Origin: Oscillospiraceae bacterium
GTDB lineage: Bacteria > Bacillota > Clostridia > UBA1212 > UBA1255
NCBI GenBank assembly: GCA_015069185.1
Contig: SVJB01000006.1
Location: 23,474-87,473 of the forward strand
Direction: 5' to 3'
DNA: 64,000 nt
Shown piece after piece: positions 1 to 8,790 of this stretch. The first letter of the stretch is position 1. Every line of letters begins with the position of its first letter. A program made the position numbers and the translations under genes. Under the pieces are notes generated by a model. That model searched no databases and had not been told where the DNA came from. It saw only the letters and a list, made by a program, of their open reading frames with translations.

Positions 1-236
1 GTCACATAGGAAAGACTGCCCTCAAGGAGCTCTTTAAGCACTATACAGGAACAAGTGTCATAAAATATTATAACTATTTACGCATCAGGCACGCAATAAA
101 GCTTATGTACAGCGGTATGAGTATGGAAGAAATTTCCTGTGAAATGAATTTTTCTTCGCAAAATTATTTTTCTACATTTTTCAAAAGAGAAACAGGCTAC
201 TCCCCTATAAATTATAAGAACCATAAAATAAAATAA
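1..236 (+). CDS. AraC-family transcriptional regulator, C-terminal fragment
   Basis: The window opens inside this gene; only the last 77 codons are present, read in the frame starting at base 3 and ending with TAA at 234-236. The translation carries the second half of an AraC-type DNA-binding domain: LFKHYTGTSVIKYYNYLRI, then IKLMYSGMSMEEISCEMNF, and the family signature NYFSTFFKRETGYSPINYK. This is the recognition-helix region that contacts promoter DNA. The sensing domain lies outside the window, so the effector is unknown. The gene converges on the deacetylase-like gene at 277-1890 and shares its terminator. It may control the neighbouring sugar operon (277-3956), as AraC proteins at such loci often do, but that is inference. 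Family call is certain; the function beyond it is not visible. Confidence 0.9.
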   Translation, partial: HIGKTALKELFKHYTGTSVIKYYNYLRIRHAIKLMYSGMSMEEISCEMNFSSQNYFSTFFKRETGYSPINYKNHKIK

Positions 237-270
237 GCGCAGTACATTAAAGCACTGCGCTTATTTTTTT
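235..270. terminator. Bidirectional intrinsic terminator
   Basis: AAGCGCAGT (235-243) pairs with ACTGCGCTT (254-262) and is followed by a T run. A/T-rich flanks allow it to work on both strands. It overlaps the stop codon of the AraC fragment and lies just before the end of the convergent gene at 277-1890. Confidence 0.85.
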
Positions 271-276
271 CCCTGG

Positions 277-1890
277 TCAAAGGATCTCGATTATATGTTT
301 CTTTGCACCAAATAATGGTACAAGGTTAAGAACTTCGCCATTAACTGTCTTAGACAGTACTCTAACCTTCTTGCCGTCTACAATTACATATTCTCCGCTA
401 TTTGCAATTGAGAGCAGCATATCAGCTTGGCAGTCAGCAGTAATAATATTGCCGCTGACCTCAACCTTGCTGTTTGCTCTGTCGTGCCAGAAAATAGCAA
501 TCTTATCCGTTGTAGACAGTAGTGGGTTGTAGCCTTGCTCGTCCCAATACTTCATCGCAAACTTAAGTGCGCCTGTTGAATATGGGAAGTCCGGTCCGTC
601 GGGCTGCAGATAGTGAGGATGGATAAAGAAATCAATTATCTCTCCGTATCTTACGGCATGGTCAAGATAATCCTTGATTTTATCCTCTATCTCAACAGAG
701 ACAAGTCTCGGTTCATAGAACGTTATCGGAATCTCTGCTGTAAGTAACATCTCGTTTCCGTGCTCTGCATCATCACAGGTAAATCTCGGGAAGGCTGAGC
801 CAAAGGCAAAACCTCTCAGGCAGAATGCGTTAATGTCATTTAAATCTATTTCAGCAAACTTACCATTATCTGCTAAGACACCACAGGCACTTAAATAACG
901 CATACGCTCTTGTGCAGTACCTCCCTGAACTAAACAGTGGTTAACATTTGTTATTGTCTTATATCCCAAACACTTCTCAAAAATCTCAGCCTGCTCAATC
1001 TGTCCCTCTAATGTATAAGGGAAAACAATGTAATCACTATGAAGTGCAAATTCGCATCCCAGATCATTCATTTCCTTCATTTCCTCATAGGTGAATACAA
1101 ATCCATTTTTATCGGGCATAGCATTAATATGATAAGGAAGACCTAATTCATTCATTGCTTTTGCGGCATTCATATTAATAACTGCAGCACTGTGATCGTC
1201 ATCGCCTGAGATATGTAGCATAAAGTCCGGCACAGTACCATCCTCTTTGGGCGGCATCTTGAAGAACATTGGGACATTCAATTTTCTGAATATTGTTTCT
1301 AATTCTGCTACAAGCAAGTCACTGTATGGCTCCTTAGTATCAAAATCAGCAGGAACAGGTCTTGAATCCGGAGTTCTGCCAATAAAGAAGTCAAATACTG
1401 ATTTACCCTTAGAAAATCCGTCTCCGCTATACCAAACAGAAGCTGCTAAGTCGAATCTGAAGTCCCAAACATTTTCAGCACGCTTAACTAAAGCAGGCAA
1501 CTTATTTTCTCCGTCACAAGTAGCCCACAGCAGAACCTCAGCATCCTTTGCATCATCATACACAGGCGCAAATAAAGGCAACTTATGCTCTTTTGTGAAA
1601 ATATAGCCATAAATATTAGGCTCTTTACTTGCAGTTTCAGGCTCCTTACCTACCATCGTACCGAGCAAAATAACTGCGCCCGGATTAGTTGGGATCTTGT
1701 CTATCTCTTCTGCACCGATAACGAGCACGTCATTTTCAGTTAATGAAGAAATCTCCGGTAAACTACAAGCCTTAGCATCTATTCCCATATACTTCATAAG
1801 CGCAAGAATATATGAAGGAGTATAGTTCTTACCATCTATATTAAGTTTTTGCTTTTTTTCTGAATTATAAAGATAAAATACATTCATCAT
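277..1890 (-). CDS. Polysaccharide deacetylase-like (NodB/CE4-type barrel) protein
   Basis: A 537-residue protein without signal peptide or membrane segment, so probably cytoplasmic. The middle third has features of a polysaccharide-deacetylase barrel: an acidic stretch HISGDDDHS following an LHI-type beta strand, a later FALHSDY strand, and a C-terminal FIHPHY strand. Classical CE4 enzymes bind a metal through Asp and an HxxxH pair; here the HxxxH motif is not obvious, so the active site is non-canonical and hydrolysis is not assured. The N-terminal 200 residues look like a Rossmann or glutamine-amidotransferase-like domain (VLVIGAEEID, AVILLGTMVG). It is the last gene of an operon with an EamA transporter (24-bp gap) and a GH109-like oxidoreductase, suggesting metabolism of a modified sugar, possibly an amino sugar. 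Start chosen at the first of two ATG codons, after AGAAGGG. Moderately confident in the fold, low in the reaction. Confidence 0.55.
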   Translation of the reverse strand: MMNVFYLYNSEKKQKLNIDGKNYTPSYILALMKYMGIDAKACSLPEISSLTENDVLVIGAEEIDKIPTNPGAVILLGTMVGKEPETASKEPNIYGYIFTKEHKLPLFAPVYDDAKDAEVLLWATCDGENKLPALVKRAENVWDFRFDLAASVWYSGDGFSKGKSVFDFFIGRTPDSRPVPADFDTKEPYSDLLVAELETIFRKLNVPMFFKMPPKEDGTVPDFMLHISGDDDHSAAVINMNAAKAMNELGLPYHINAMPDKNGFVFTYEEMKEMNDLGCEFALHSDYIVFPYTLEGQIEQAEIFEKCLGYKTITNVNHCLVQGGTAQERMRYLSACGVLADNGKFAEIDLNDINAFCLRGFAFGSAFPRFTCDDAEHGNEMLLTAEIPITFYEPRLVSVEIEDKIKDYLDHAVRYGEIIDFFIHPHYLQPDGPDFPYSTGALKFAMKYWDEQGYNPLLSTTDKIAIFWHDRANSKVEVSGNIITADCQADMLLSIANSGEYVIVDGKKVRVLSKTVNGEVLNLVPLFGAKKHIIEIL

Positions 1891-1914
1891 ACTTACATAA
1901 CCCTTCTATCTTTT

Positions 1915-2805
1915 TTAAATTAATGTTGTCATCTGGCATAATAAGGCAACTGCACAACATACTAAAGAAATGCCAACCTTCCAGGTAAATTTCTCCTTTT
2001 GGAAAATAATACCAATTATTAATGAGATCATTATCGACGCTGCCGTAACAATAGTAAACTGAGCAGCTGCATTCATTTTCCCTGCAAGAATCCCTGCCAT
2101 ATAGAAGCATACACCATTACAGAGTCCCATCAGAACCATAAAAGGAAGTGTCTTCTTCTTAATAACTCCAACAATGTTCTTACCCGTCTGCTTTCTGCCA
2201 AATATAATACCTGCAATAATAGCTGCAATTGCCGCAGAGAAATACATTATAGCATTAAAAGCATTTGTTGAGCTTGCACTATTATCGGTTTTTACAACGT
2301 CATTCAGTTTAATCAAGAAATTAACTAAACCGTTTGCAATACATGCTACCAAAGGAAGAAAAACAGCGCCCTTCTTGCCTGTTTTCTCATCACCCTTCAG
2401 ATTTAAAATCAGAATGACTGCCACAGAGGCAATCATTCCGATTAATTGTATTATTGCAACTTTTTCTTTTAAGAAAATGGACGAGAGTGCAACTGTTATA
2501 ATGAAGTTCAAATTCATTATGATAATCGATATAGACATTGAATTTGTCTTCATCGATTCAATTAATATTACAATAGCCGCGAAGATACAAACTCCGGCAC
2601 CTACTGCAATAGGTATCTGCTTTAATGCAATTGTGTCGCCAAACAAGCTGGCAATACCAAACACAGCTGCAAGCATCATACACCAAACAGATGGCATGAA
2701 TGAACTCATACTTCTATTGTGACTCTCTATAGCTAGTTTCTTATAAATATTTCCTGTAAAGCCCGAGGAACATACATATAAAGTAAACAATAAAACTATA
2801 ATCAT
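1915..2805 (-). CDS. EamA/DMT-superfamily membrane transporter
   Basis: A 296-residue, strongly hydrophobic protein with about ten predicted membrane helices arranged as two similar halves, the usual size and layout of drug/metabolite transporters. Typical EamA features are ALSSIFLKEKVAIIQLIGMI at the end of the first half and ISLIIGIIFQKEKFTWKVGI at the end of the second, each with the characteristic LKEK/QKEK turn after the fourth helix of the repeat. The ATG overlaps the stop of the upstream oxidoreductase gene (ATGA), so the two are translationally coupled. The substrate is not readable from sequence. Its place between a Gfo/Idh/MocA protein and a deacetylase-like protein suggests uptake or export of a small sugar derivative. 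Family call is solid, substrate unknown. Confidence 0.85.
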   Translation of the reverse strand: MIIVLLFTLYVCSSGFTGNIYKKLAIESHNRSMSSFMPSVWCMMLAAVFGIASLFGDTIALKQIPIAVGAGVCIFAAIVILIESMKTNSMSISIIIMNLNFIITVALSSIFLKEKVAIIQLIGMIASVAVILILNLKGDEKTGKKGAVFLPLVACIANGLVNFLIKLNDVVKTDNSASSTNAFNAIMYFSAAIAAIIAGIIFGRKQTGKNIVGVIKKKTLPFMVLMGLCNGVCFYMAGILAGKMNAAAQFTIVTAASIMISLIIGIIFQKEKFTWKVGISLVCCAVALLCQMTTLI

Positions 2806-3956
2806 TTTCTAAAGTCCGGTACTTCTAAGCGTACCCCGCCTTTCCTCGCTGATTCAACTGCCATAATAGCAGGAGCTGCTGTCTCTACAGCCTTGTATAC
2901 ATCGAGTGGCGGAGTCTTATCATTTAAGATAGCATCCATGAAGTAATAAATCGGATAGTAGTCCGCGCCGCCGTGTGAAGCATTTCTGAATACTTCATCA
3001 GCGTTAGGATCAGCGCAACCCCAATCAGGGCGATCAGACCAACCGGTGTCAGGTGTATACAGTTTGGGGAAGTCAACAGTAGAACGTGAAGACTCTACAG
3101 TACATTTTGTTCCCTTGATTGTGTACCAGTGAGCACCTGTCTCTCTCTTATATCCATATGGAGAATTAAATCCTGCTCTCAAGCTGAAAATTGTATCATT
3201 TGAGTTGTACATAAGTGCGCACTCTAAGTCGCGAACGTCAAAGCCTTCGCTGTAGTAGCTTCCCTTTCTGGTACCTACACATGATACTGATTCAATTCTA
3301 CCACCTGTAATTGAGAGAAGCGGTGATAATTCATGAGGCAAATACCAAATAGGATCCATAAATGCACGATATCTCCAAGTAGTCTCATAATCAGGATTAT
3401 TATGATAAGATGTATCGTGACCCCAGATACGGTGACCTGTCTTCTTATTTCTGAAGTAATCCCAATCCTGCTCATAGTGAAGATATTCACCCTCAGCATA
3501 GTAAATCTTACCAAAATCACCGCGCTCAGCCATCTTGCGCCATTCACTTATAAAATACCAATAACGTGTTTGCTCAGCTAATTGATATTTAACGCCGTTC
3601 TTTCTGACACCGTTTACCAATCTGTAACACTGGTCGATTGTATATGCAGCAGGAACCTCTGTCATAACATGGATACCTCTATCCATCTCACGAACAGCGT
3701 ATTCAACCTGAATATCAGGGTCACACGCTATCATGATAGCATCGTAAACAGCATCCTTAATCATTTCCTCATATGAGTGGTATGTCTTAGCATCCCAGCC
3801 CTTAAGAAGCTTAACTTTCTCAGCCGCATCCTCAACGGCACCCTCTGTAATATCACACAGAGCAACAACCTCAAGATTCGGATGTTCCAAATATGACTCA
3901 GCCAAGGAACTCCATCTGGGACCTGTTCCCAGAATCGCAAATCTTACCTTTTTCAT
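2802..3956 (-). CDS. Gfo/Idh/MocA-family oxidoreductase, GH109-like
   Basis: A 384-residue NAD(P)-binding protein. The N-terminus has the Rossmann fingerprint FAILGTGPRWSSLAESY followed by an acidic strand end (VVALCD) that favours NAD(H). Where most Gfo/Idh/MocA members carry the EKP motif, this one reads MTEVPAA, the variant I associate with GH109 glycosidases, which use tightly bound NAD+ to hydrolyse alpha-N-acetylgalactosaminides. Later segments (AEGEYLHYEQDW, WYLPHELSPLL) also resemble GH109 rather than simple sugar dehydrogenases. There is no signal peptide. Start: the open frame extends to a TTG at 3968, but the ATG at 3956 has a GGAG box at the right distance and gives a normal N-terminus (MKKVRFAILG). 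First gene of a three-gene operon with the transporter and deacetylase-like protein. Either a GH109-type glycosidase or a sugar dehydrogenase is possible. Confidence 0.8.
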   Translation of the reverse strand: MKKVRFAILGTGPRWSSLAESYLEHPNLEVVALCDITEGAVEDAAEKVKLLKGWDAKTYHSYEEMIKDAVYDAIMIACDPDIQVEYAVREMDRGIHVMTEVPAAYTIDQCYRLVNGVRKNGVKYQLAEQTRYWYFISEWRKMAERGDFGKIYYAEGEYLHYEQDWDYFRNKKTGHRIWGHDTSYHNNPDYETTWRYRAFMDPIWYLPHELSPLLSITGGRIESVSCVGTRKGSYYSEGFDVRDLECALMYNSNDTIFSLRAGFNSPYGYKRETGAHWYTIKGTKCTVESSRSTVDFPKLYTPDTGWSDRPDWGCADPNADEVFRNASHGGADYYPIYYFMDAILNDKTPPLDVYKAVETAAPAIMAVESARKGGVRLEVPDFRK

Positions 3957-3997
3957 AATATTCTCCAATCAAATTTCTAAAATTTTTGTTTATTTTC

Positions 3998-4033
3998 TAA
4001 GTAACATTCCAAAATTAATTGGAATGTTACTAA
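3998..4033 (-). terminator. Intrinsic terminator
   Basis: TAGTAACATTCCAA (3999-4012) pairs perfectly with TTGGAATGTTACTA (4019-4032) around a 6-base loop. Read on the minus strand it follows the stop of the surface-protein gene (4046) and is followed by an A/T-rich run, separating that gene from the operon beginning at 3956. Confidence 0.8.
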
Positions 4034-4045
4034 AAAATCAATAAA

Positions 4046-5476
4046 TTAGTTTTCTTTTTTCTTCTTAAGTGCTACAGCTGATAATGAAGCAATCGCCAGC
4101 GAGATAAGACCAAAGTCACCTACTGATGGAATCTCAGGCTCAGCAGCCTTAGCGTTGACTGTAAGATTAATTGTATAGAAATCGATAGCTTCACCTGTGT
4201 TAGAGTAAGCAGTAAGCTTAATTACATGGTCACCTGCAGCTAATTTAGATGTATCAATAACTGCATGTTCTGCGTCAGTACCAAAACCTACTTTGTCAGC
4301 AGCTGCAAGATCCGGTCCGTTATATCCAACAGCAGCAAGCACATCTGCACGGCTTCTTGTAGGAGTTAAGCTAATACCTTCGGCGCCATCAATTGAATAT
4401 TTAATATCAAATAAACCTTTTGATGTAATTGCCCAACCAAGTACAGATACATTATCTCCCTCTGTAATAGCAAGAGCAGAATTGTCACCGGCTTCCGGCT
4501 GTACACCATTGATTTTATCCATAGACTTCAAAACAGTAAGTGGTGCTTCCGGCTCCGGAGCAGCTTCCTTTGTGAATGTAAGGTCATCAATATTTAAGTC
4601 TACATAGTACTGAACGTCAGAATCAAATGTACTTATTGTCAAGTTACCTTTTTCAGAAATAACTGCGTGATCTGTTCTTGCCTTCTCAACGCCGTTAGCA
4701 TCTTTGATAACAGCAGTCTTATAAATACCGTTAACAAGATTACTATACTCTACAGAAGCAAGTAATTTGTCGTTATACATAAATTTGCATACACCATCTT
4801 CATCAATAACCTCTAAAGATGCCCATGTTTGTATGTATAGTTCACCAAAAGCAGGATATCCTTCTATAACATAATCTGTAAACCAATAACCACCCTGAAC
4901 GGCAGCGTTAGGATCTTCAAAATTAACAACATAAATACGAATATGTTCATTGGCTGCATTTGATGAGAAGCTGATAAAAATACCACTATCGCCTACAATA
5001 GGTCCAAGATCTTTTGTGAATCCACCTAGAGGTTCATTAACAGCATGTGTTAATTTGCCATTTGCATCTCTTAATGTTCTCACACCAACGCCGGCAAAGT
5101 TAACCTGTGCATATGCAGACTCATAGAAGTTCATTTTGAACTTATAATTCTCATCCCACTGGCCTTTTGATGCCAGACTTGTGTTGTTGAGTAATCTTAA
5201 AACATAGTCTCCACCTACATAGTTAATGTAGAACGGATAATATGTATCATCGTGTCCCTTGTGTGTTACATCAAAGAATTCTGCAATTTTATTACCGCTA
5301 GCCGCGTCCTGCATCATCCAGTCAAAACCGGGCAGACCGCATACATTCTTATAATAATCATCCTCAAAATCAATAGACCAACTATTCGGTACTGTATATG
5401 TATCATTAGCAGATACTGTCCATACCATTGTTAATGACATCGCCATAACAACTACAAAAATTAAAAGTTTTTTCAT
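4046..5476 (-). CDS. Secreted surface protein with LamG-like domain and PxxGD C-terminal anchor
   Basis: A 476-residue protein. Residues 1-23 form a signal peptide (basic MKK, hydrophobic core, cleavage near VSA). The following ~280 residues look like a concanavalin/LamG-type beta-sandwich (YNDKLLASVEYS, LNIDDLTFTKE), resembling the protein at 12053-13138, which has the same order of blocks including a KDxNG/KDPDG turn. A second ~110-residue Ig-like domain follows (VLGWAITSKG, YSIDG, AAGDHVIKLTAY). The C-terminus is PSVGDFGLISLAIAS, a hydrophobic helix, then KKKKEN, a degenerate version of the PETGD sorting signal seen at 30691-32013, so sortase attachment or membrane retention is likely. GGAGGT lies 7 bases before the ATG. 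A single transcription unit. Probably binds carbohydrate at the cell surface; ligand unknown. Confidence 0.7.
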   Translation of the reverse strand: MKKLLIFVVVMAMSLTMVWTVSANDTYTVPNSWSIDFEDDYYKNVCGLPGFDWMMQDAASGNKIAEFFDVTHKGHDDTYYPFYINYVGGDYVLRLLNNTSLASKGQWDENYKFKMNFYESAYAQVNFAGVGVRTLRDANGKLTHAVNEPLGGFTKDLGPIVGDSGIFISFSSNAANEHIRIYVVNFEDPNAAVQGGYWFTDYVIEGYPAFGELYIQTWASLEVIDEDGVCKFMYNDKLLASVEYSNLVNGIYKTAVIKDANGVEKARTDHAVISEKGNLTISTFDSDVQYYVDLNIDDLTFTKEAAPEPEAPLTVLKSMDKINGVQPEAGDNSALAITEGDNVSVLGWAITSKGLFDIKYSIDGAEGISLTPTRSRADVLAAVGYNGPDLAAADKVGFGTDAEHAVIDTSKLAAGDHVIKLTAYSNTGEAIDFYTINLTVNAKAAEPEIPSVGDFGLISLAIASLSAVALKKKKEN

Positions 5477-5569
5477 GTTTTACCTCCTATAAATCTATAA
5501 GCGTTTATTATGTCACGATTATAAAATGTAAAAGAAGTAAAATATATACTTTTTCTGCCCGTTAATTTA

Positions 5570-6811
5570 TCAATTCTGTCGGATTGGTTTTCTTATAACT
5601 GTTCTGGGTTTGACATAGAATGGTAATATTGTATGAACATTCATCTTTGCATGATTGGCCCTAATGACCTTCTCGCCCTTATCATCATACATATTTTGTG
5701 CTATTATTGAATGAATTTCTTGTGACGGAGTGACAAATTCTATAATATCCCCCTCTTCAAATACACTTCTTTGAGAAATTACCACACGCCAAGCCGAGTC
5801 ATCATCTGTTGCTTCGCATTCAGACACAATACCAACAAAATCTGCATCTCGCAAATAAGAAGAACTTCCGTAAACCTGAGCGCCGCGTATGCCCTCTAAG
5901 AAGAATCCCGTGCTGTAATCACGGTGGCTAACCATATTAACCTCTTTGAGTAGCTCGTCTACTATCTCCGGCGTTAATTCTCCTCCATTCTCAACGATAT
6001 CCAATGCTATACGATATGCTCTCACTGTAAGCGCTGTATAGAATTCACTCTTCATTCTGCCCTCTATCTTAAGAGCATGCACTCCGGCCTTCACCATATC
6101 AGGTAAATATGGAAGTAAGCATAAATCCTTGGAATTAAACAAATATGTACCATATTTATCCTCCTGAATATACACTGTATCTGTATCTCCGTTAGAGCGT
6201 AAATATTCCCATCTGCATGGTTGAGCACAATCACCTCTGTTAGATGATCTACCTGTCATATAGTCGCTAAGCATGCATCTTCCTGAATATGACATGCACA
6301 TAGCACCATGGACGAAAACCTCCAATTCAATATCACGGCCTACATTAAATGCAATATTTTTAATTTCTTCAAAAGTAAGCTCTCTGGCAAGATTTACACG
6401 GGTAGCACCCATATTTTTCCAAACGCGACACGTAGCACTATTAAGATTATTTGCCTGAGTACTTACGTGAATATCTAAGTCAGGTACTTTGGCATGAATA
6501 GCGGTAAAAGCGCCCAAATCAGACACAATAACGCCGTGTACGCCTATCTCATAGAGTTTCTCAGCCTGCTGCACCATACGCTCAATATCTGTATCTCTAG
6601 GGAAAATGTTCAGTGTAACATATATTTTCTTACCATGCTCGTTGGCATATTCTACCGCACGGCGTGTCTCCTCTAACGTAAAATTATCACAATTAGAACG
6701 AAGTCCAAAGCCTGCATCAGAACCTATATACACAGCATCTGCGCCATATTCAAAAGCTGTCATCATTTTACTGTAATTACCGCCGGGAGCCAGCAGCTCA
6801 ACTCTGCCCAT
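5570..6811 (-). CDS. trhP: Peptidase U32-family tRNA U34 hydroxylation protein TrhP
   Basis: A 413-residue U32-family protein. The N-terminus ELLAPGGNYSKMMTAFEYGADAVYIG is the family's hallmark beginning, here given in full as residues 5 onward, and the PROSITE-type U32 signature is present as EVFVHGAMCMSYSGRC followed by further cysteines (DCAQPCRW) suited to an iron-sulfur cluster. TrhP proteins use prephenate to hydroxylate uridine 34 of tRNA to 5-hydroxyuridine. The gene lies 12 bp after a TrmR-type methyltransferase, which methylates that product to 5-methoxyuridine, and downstream of mltG, the same order as yrrL-yrrM-yrrN/O in Bacillus subtilis. Context therefore favours TrhP over other U32 paralogues such as RlhA. 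B. subtilis has two adjacent U32 genes; only one is seen here. Confidence 0.85.
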   Translation of the reverse strand: MGRVELLAPGGNYSKMMTAFEYGADAVYIGSDAGFGLRSNCDNFTLEETRRAVEYANEHGKKIYVTLNIFPRDTDIERMVQQAEKLYEIGVHGVIVSDLGAFTAIHAKVPDLDIHVSTQANNLNSATCRVWKNMGATRVNLARELTFEEIKNIAFNVGRDIELEVFVHGAMCMSYSGRCMLSDYMTGRSSNRGDCAQPCRWEYLRSNGDTDTVYIQEDKYGTYLFNSKDLCLLPYLPDMVKAGVHALKIEGRMKSEFYTALTVRAYRIALDIVENGGELTPEIVDELLKEVNMVSHRDYSTGFFLEGIRGAQVYGSSSYLRDADFVGIVSECEATDDDSAWRVVISQRSVFEEGDIIEFVTPSQEIHSIIAQNMYDDKGEKVIRANHAKMNVHTILPFYVKPRTVIRKPIRQN

Positions 6812-6823
6812 ATTAACCTTCCT

Positions 6824-7453
6824 TTATACCTTCTTAGAGCCAAGTATCATTCCGTCTCCCACCTCAAGGAGCACCGAAGATAACCTGGCATCATTTAAAA
6901 TTATCCTGTGAAATTCCTGCATATTTGCAATTATTGTTCTATGTTTATGTGGCGCTGTTGCAGGATCCAGCTTAGCTTTGCCATGGTATGTACAATTATC
7001 ACATAAAAGTACTCCATCTTTTTTAAGGAGTCTGAGGCAATCTTCATATATTCGAGCATACTGTCCCTTAGCCGCGTCCATAAACACCATGTCATATTGC
7101 ATACTCAGAGCCGGTAATACCTCAAGGCAATCACCACATATTACTCGTATATTAGATGAGAATCCACATTTTTCAATATTCTGTCTGGCTACGACCACCA
7201 TGTCCGGATCAATCTCAATAGTATCAATGTGAAAAGGCGTGGCAACGCCGTCTACCACATTTTCACAGCAGGCAGATGCCATACAAATAGCACTATACCC
7301 TATAGCAGTGCCAAGTTCTAAAATACGAACAGGCTTATGAATATGAAGCAATACATCAATAAGTCGCTGAGAATCAGCTCTTATAATAGGAATATATTCT
7401 GCTTCGGCATATGTTCTGAGATTGTTAAGATAATCTTTGATATCCAATTGCAT
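6824..7453 (-). CDS. trmR: tRNA 5-hydroxyuridine methyltransferase TrmR (O-methyltransferase)
   Basis: A 209-residue class I SAM-dependent methyltransferase of the COMT-like family 3. Motif I is ILELGTAIGYSAICMA; the acidic end of strand 2 appears as IDTIEIDPDMV; FMDAAKGQY is the metal-binding Asp region typical of this family, followed by LLCDNCTYHG where DN completes the metal site. Length matches the family (about 210-220). In Bacillus the orthologue YrrM/TrmR converts 5-hydroxyuridine to 5-methoxyuridine at the tRNA wobble position. It sits between mltG (6-bp gap) and trhP (12-bp gap), so all three are probably co-transcribed and the two tRNA enzymes work consecutively. Without this context the alternative would be a small-molecule catechol methyltransferase. 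Confidence 0.85.
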   Translation of the reverse strand: MQLDIKDYLNNLRTYAEAEYIPIIRADSQRLIDVLLHIHKPVRILELGTAIGYSAICMASACCENVVDGVATPFHIDTIEIDPDMVVVARQNIEKCGFSSNIRVICGDCLEVLPALSMQYDMVFMDAAKGQYARIYEDCLRLLKKDGVLLCDNCTYHGKAKLDPATAPHKHRTIIANMQEFHRIILNDARLSSVLLEVGDGMILGSKKV

Positions 7454-7459
7454 CTACCC

Positions 7460-8734
7460 TCAACCGTATTGCTCTTTTGCCTTCAAATGTTCTGCGTAAG
7501 TATGAGAGAAGATATGTGTACCCACACCGTCTTTGGCATTATAAACAAAGTAATAATATTCATGTTCTTCCGGTATTAATGCCGCTTGTATAGATTTGAG
7601 GCCCGGATTGCATATAGGTCCGGGAACAAAACCCTCATACATATACGTGTTATAAGGATCGTCTTCTTTCTCATTCTCAAGAGTAATATTTATCAAATCG
7701 ATACCGTATAGCTTCTTATATACATATCGTACAGTAGCACATGATTCCCACTTGTGAAGATTTACATCAGGGCTATTAACACGATTAAGGAACACCCCTG
7801 CAATCTTCGCACGTTCACCATCAATCTTAGCTTCTTTCTCTACGATAGATGCCAGAATCATAATCTCATCTACAGTAAGGCCAAGAGACTGAGCAGTAGA
7901 ATAATATGAAGGCAGGAACACTTCGTTGAAACGGTTGAGGAACTTATATATTACGTCCTCTACATTTGCCTGTACGTCAAACTCATATGTGTCCGGGAAT
8001 AGATAACCATCAAGTCTATAATCGCGATTCTCTGTTTTTGCTGGTACAAACGCATATGATGATAAGTCAATATGATCTATGGCATACAGGAATTCCTTTG
8101 CATCTACCACTCCATTGCTCTCAAGACGCTCTGCAATCTGCAACGTAGTAAAGCCCTCCGGGAATGTAACCCTTACAGTCTCAGGAGTACCGGACAGAAT
8201 AACCATTATTTCATCGTACGTAAGTCCCTCACAAAGGGTGTATGTGCCGGCCTTATACAGATTATCATAGCCATTGAACTTAGATAAGAATTTATATACA
8301 AACTCGTTTTGTATCAAGCCCATCTCATATAAATCTGCTGTAATTTGCTCTGAGGTAGAGCCCTTCTCTATACGAAACTTCACAGAAGTCTCCGGATCTA
8401 TATAAATTGTTTCTATATCAATAGGACTGTTGTATTTATCAATAAGATACGTATATGAAACATAGCTAGAGAAAAATACCAGCACCAACAGGAACATCAC
8501 AAACAAAATCAAAAGCGGTATCGTGTAACGATGCTTCAGCTTACGTTTATTTCTCGCCCTGACTTTAGATATCTTGCCTCGCTTGGTACTACTGGAAGTT
8601 GTACGATCCTGAGTAACAACCTCAAACTCTTCTTCGTCAGCTTCCTGCTTTGCCTTCTTCTTGGCAATCTCTTCCTCCTTAAACTTCTGTCCGGGGCGTC
8701 TTATTCCTTTTGTTTGTTTCAGTCTTCCGTTCAA
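7460..8734 (-). CDS. mltG: Endolytic murein transglycosylase MltG (YceG-like)
   Basis: A 424-residue membrane protein that cleaves nascent peptidoglycan strands. The N-terminal ~85 residues are cytoplasmic and charged (KKKAKQEADEEEFEVV), then one membrane helix (YTIPLLILFVMFLLVLVFFS), then a LysM-like segment and the YceG catalytic domain. The catalytic motif ILASIVEKEAKIDGERAKIA contains the conserved Glu, and FLNRVN and HIFSHTYAEHLKAK are typical later motifs. No ATG fits: the open frame begins at TTG 8755, but GGAGGTG at about 8744-8750 points to the TTG at 8734, which I use. First gene of the mltG-trmR-trhP cluster, with typA upstream. Function well supported by motif and synteny. Confidence 0.9.
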   Translation of the reverse strand: MNGRLKQTKGIRRPGQKFKEEEIAKKKAKQEADEEEFEVVTQDRTTSSSTKRGKISKVRARNKRKLKHRYTIPLLILFVMFLLVLVFFSSYVSYTYLIDKYNSPIDIETIYIDPETSVKFRIEKGSTSEQITADLYEMGLIQNEFVYKFLSKFNGYDNLYKAGTYTLCEGLTYDEIMVILSGTPETVRVTFPEGFTTLQIAERLESNGVVDAKEFLYAIDHIDLSSYAFVPAKTENRDYRLDGYLFPDTYEFDVQANVEDVIYKFLNRFNEVFLPSYYSTAQSLGLTVDEIMILASIVEKEAKIDGERAKIAGVFLNRVNSPDVNLHKWESCATVRYVYKKLYGIDLINITLENEKEDDPYNTYMYEGFVPGPICNPGLKSIQAALIPEEHEYYYFVYNAKDGVGTHIFSHTYAEHLKAKEQYG

Positions 8735-8790
8735 AACAACTGCACCTCCATGCAAAAGGCCTGTCTGGTAATATTTCCAATAATACTATG

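Noticed and set aside
2174..2722. 182-codon open frame on the plus strand
   Set aside because: Antisense to the EamA transporter; hydrophobic composition is the mirror of the real gene.
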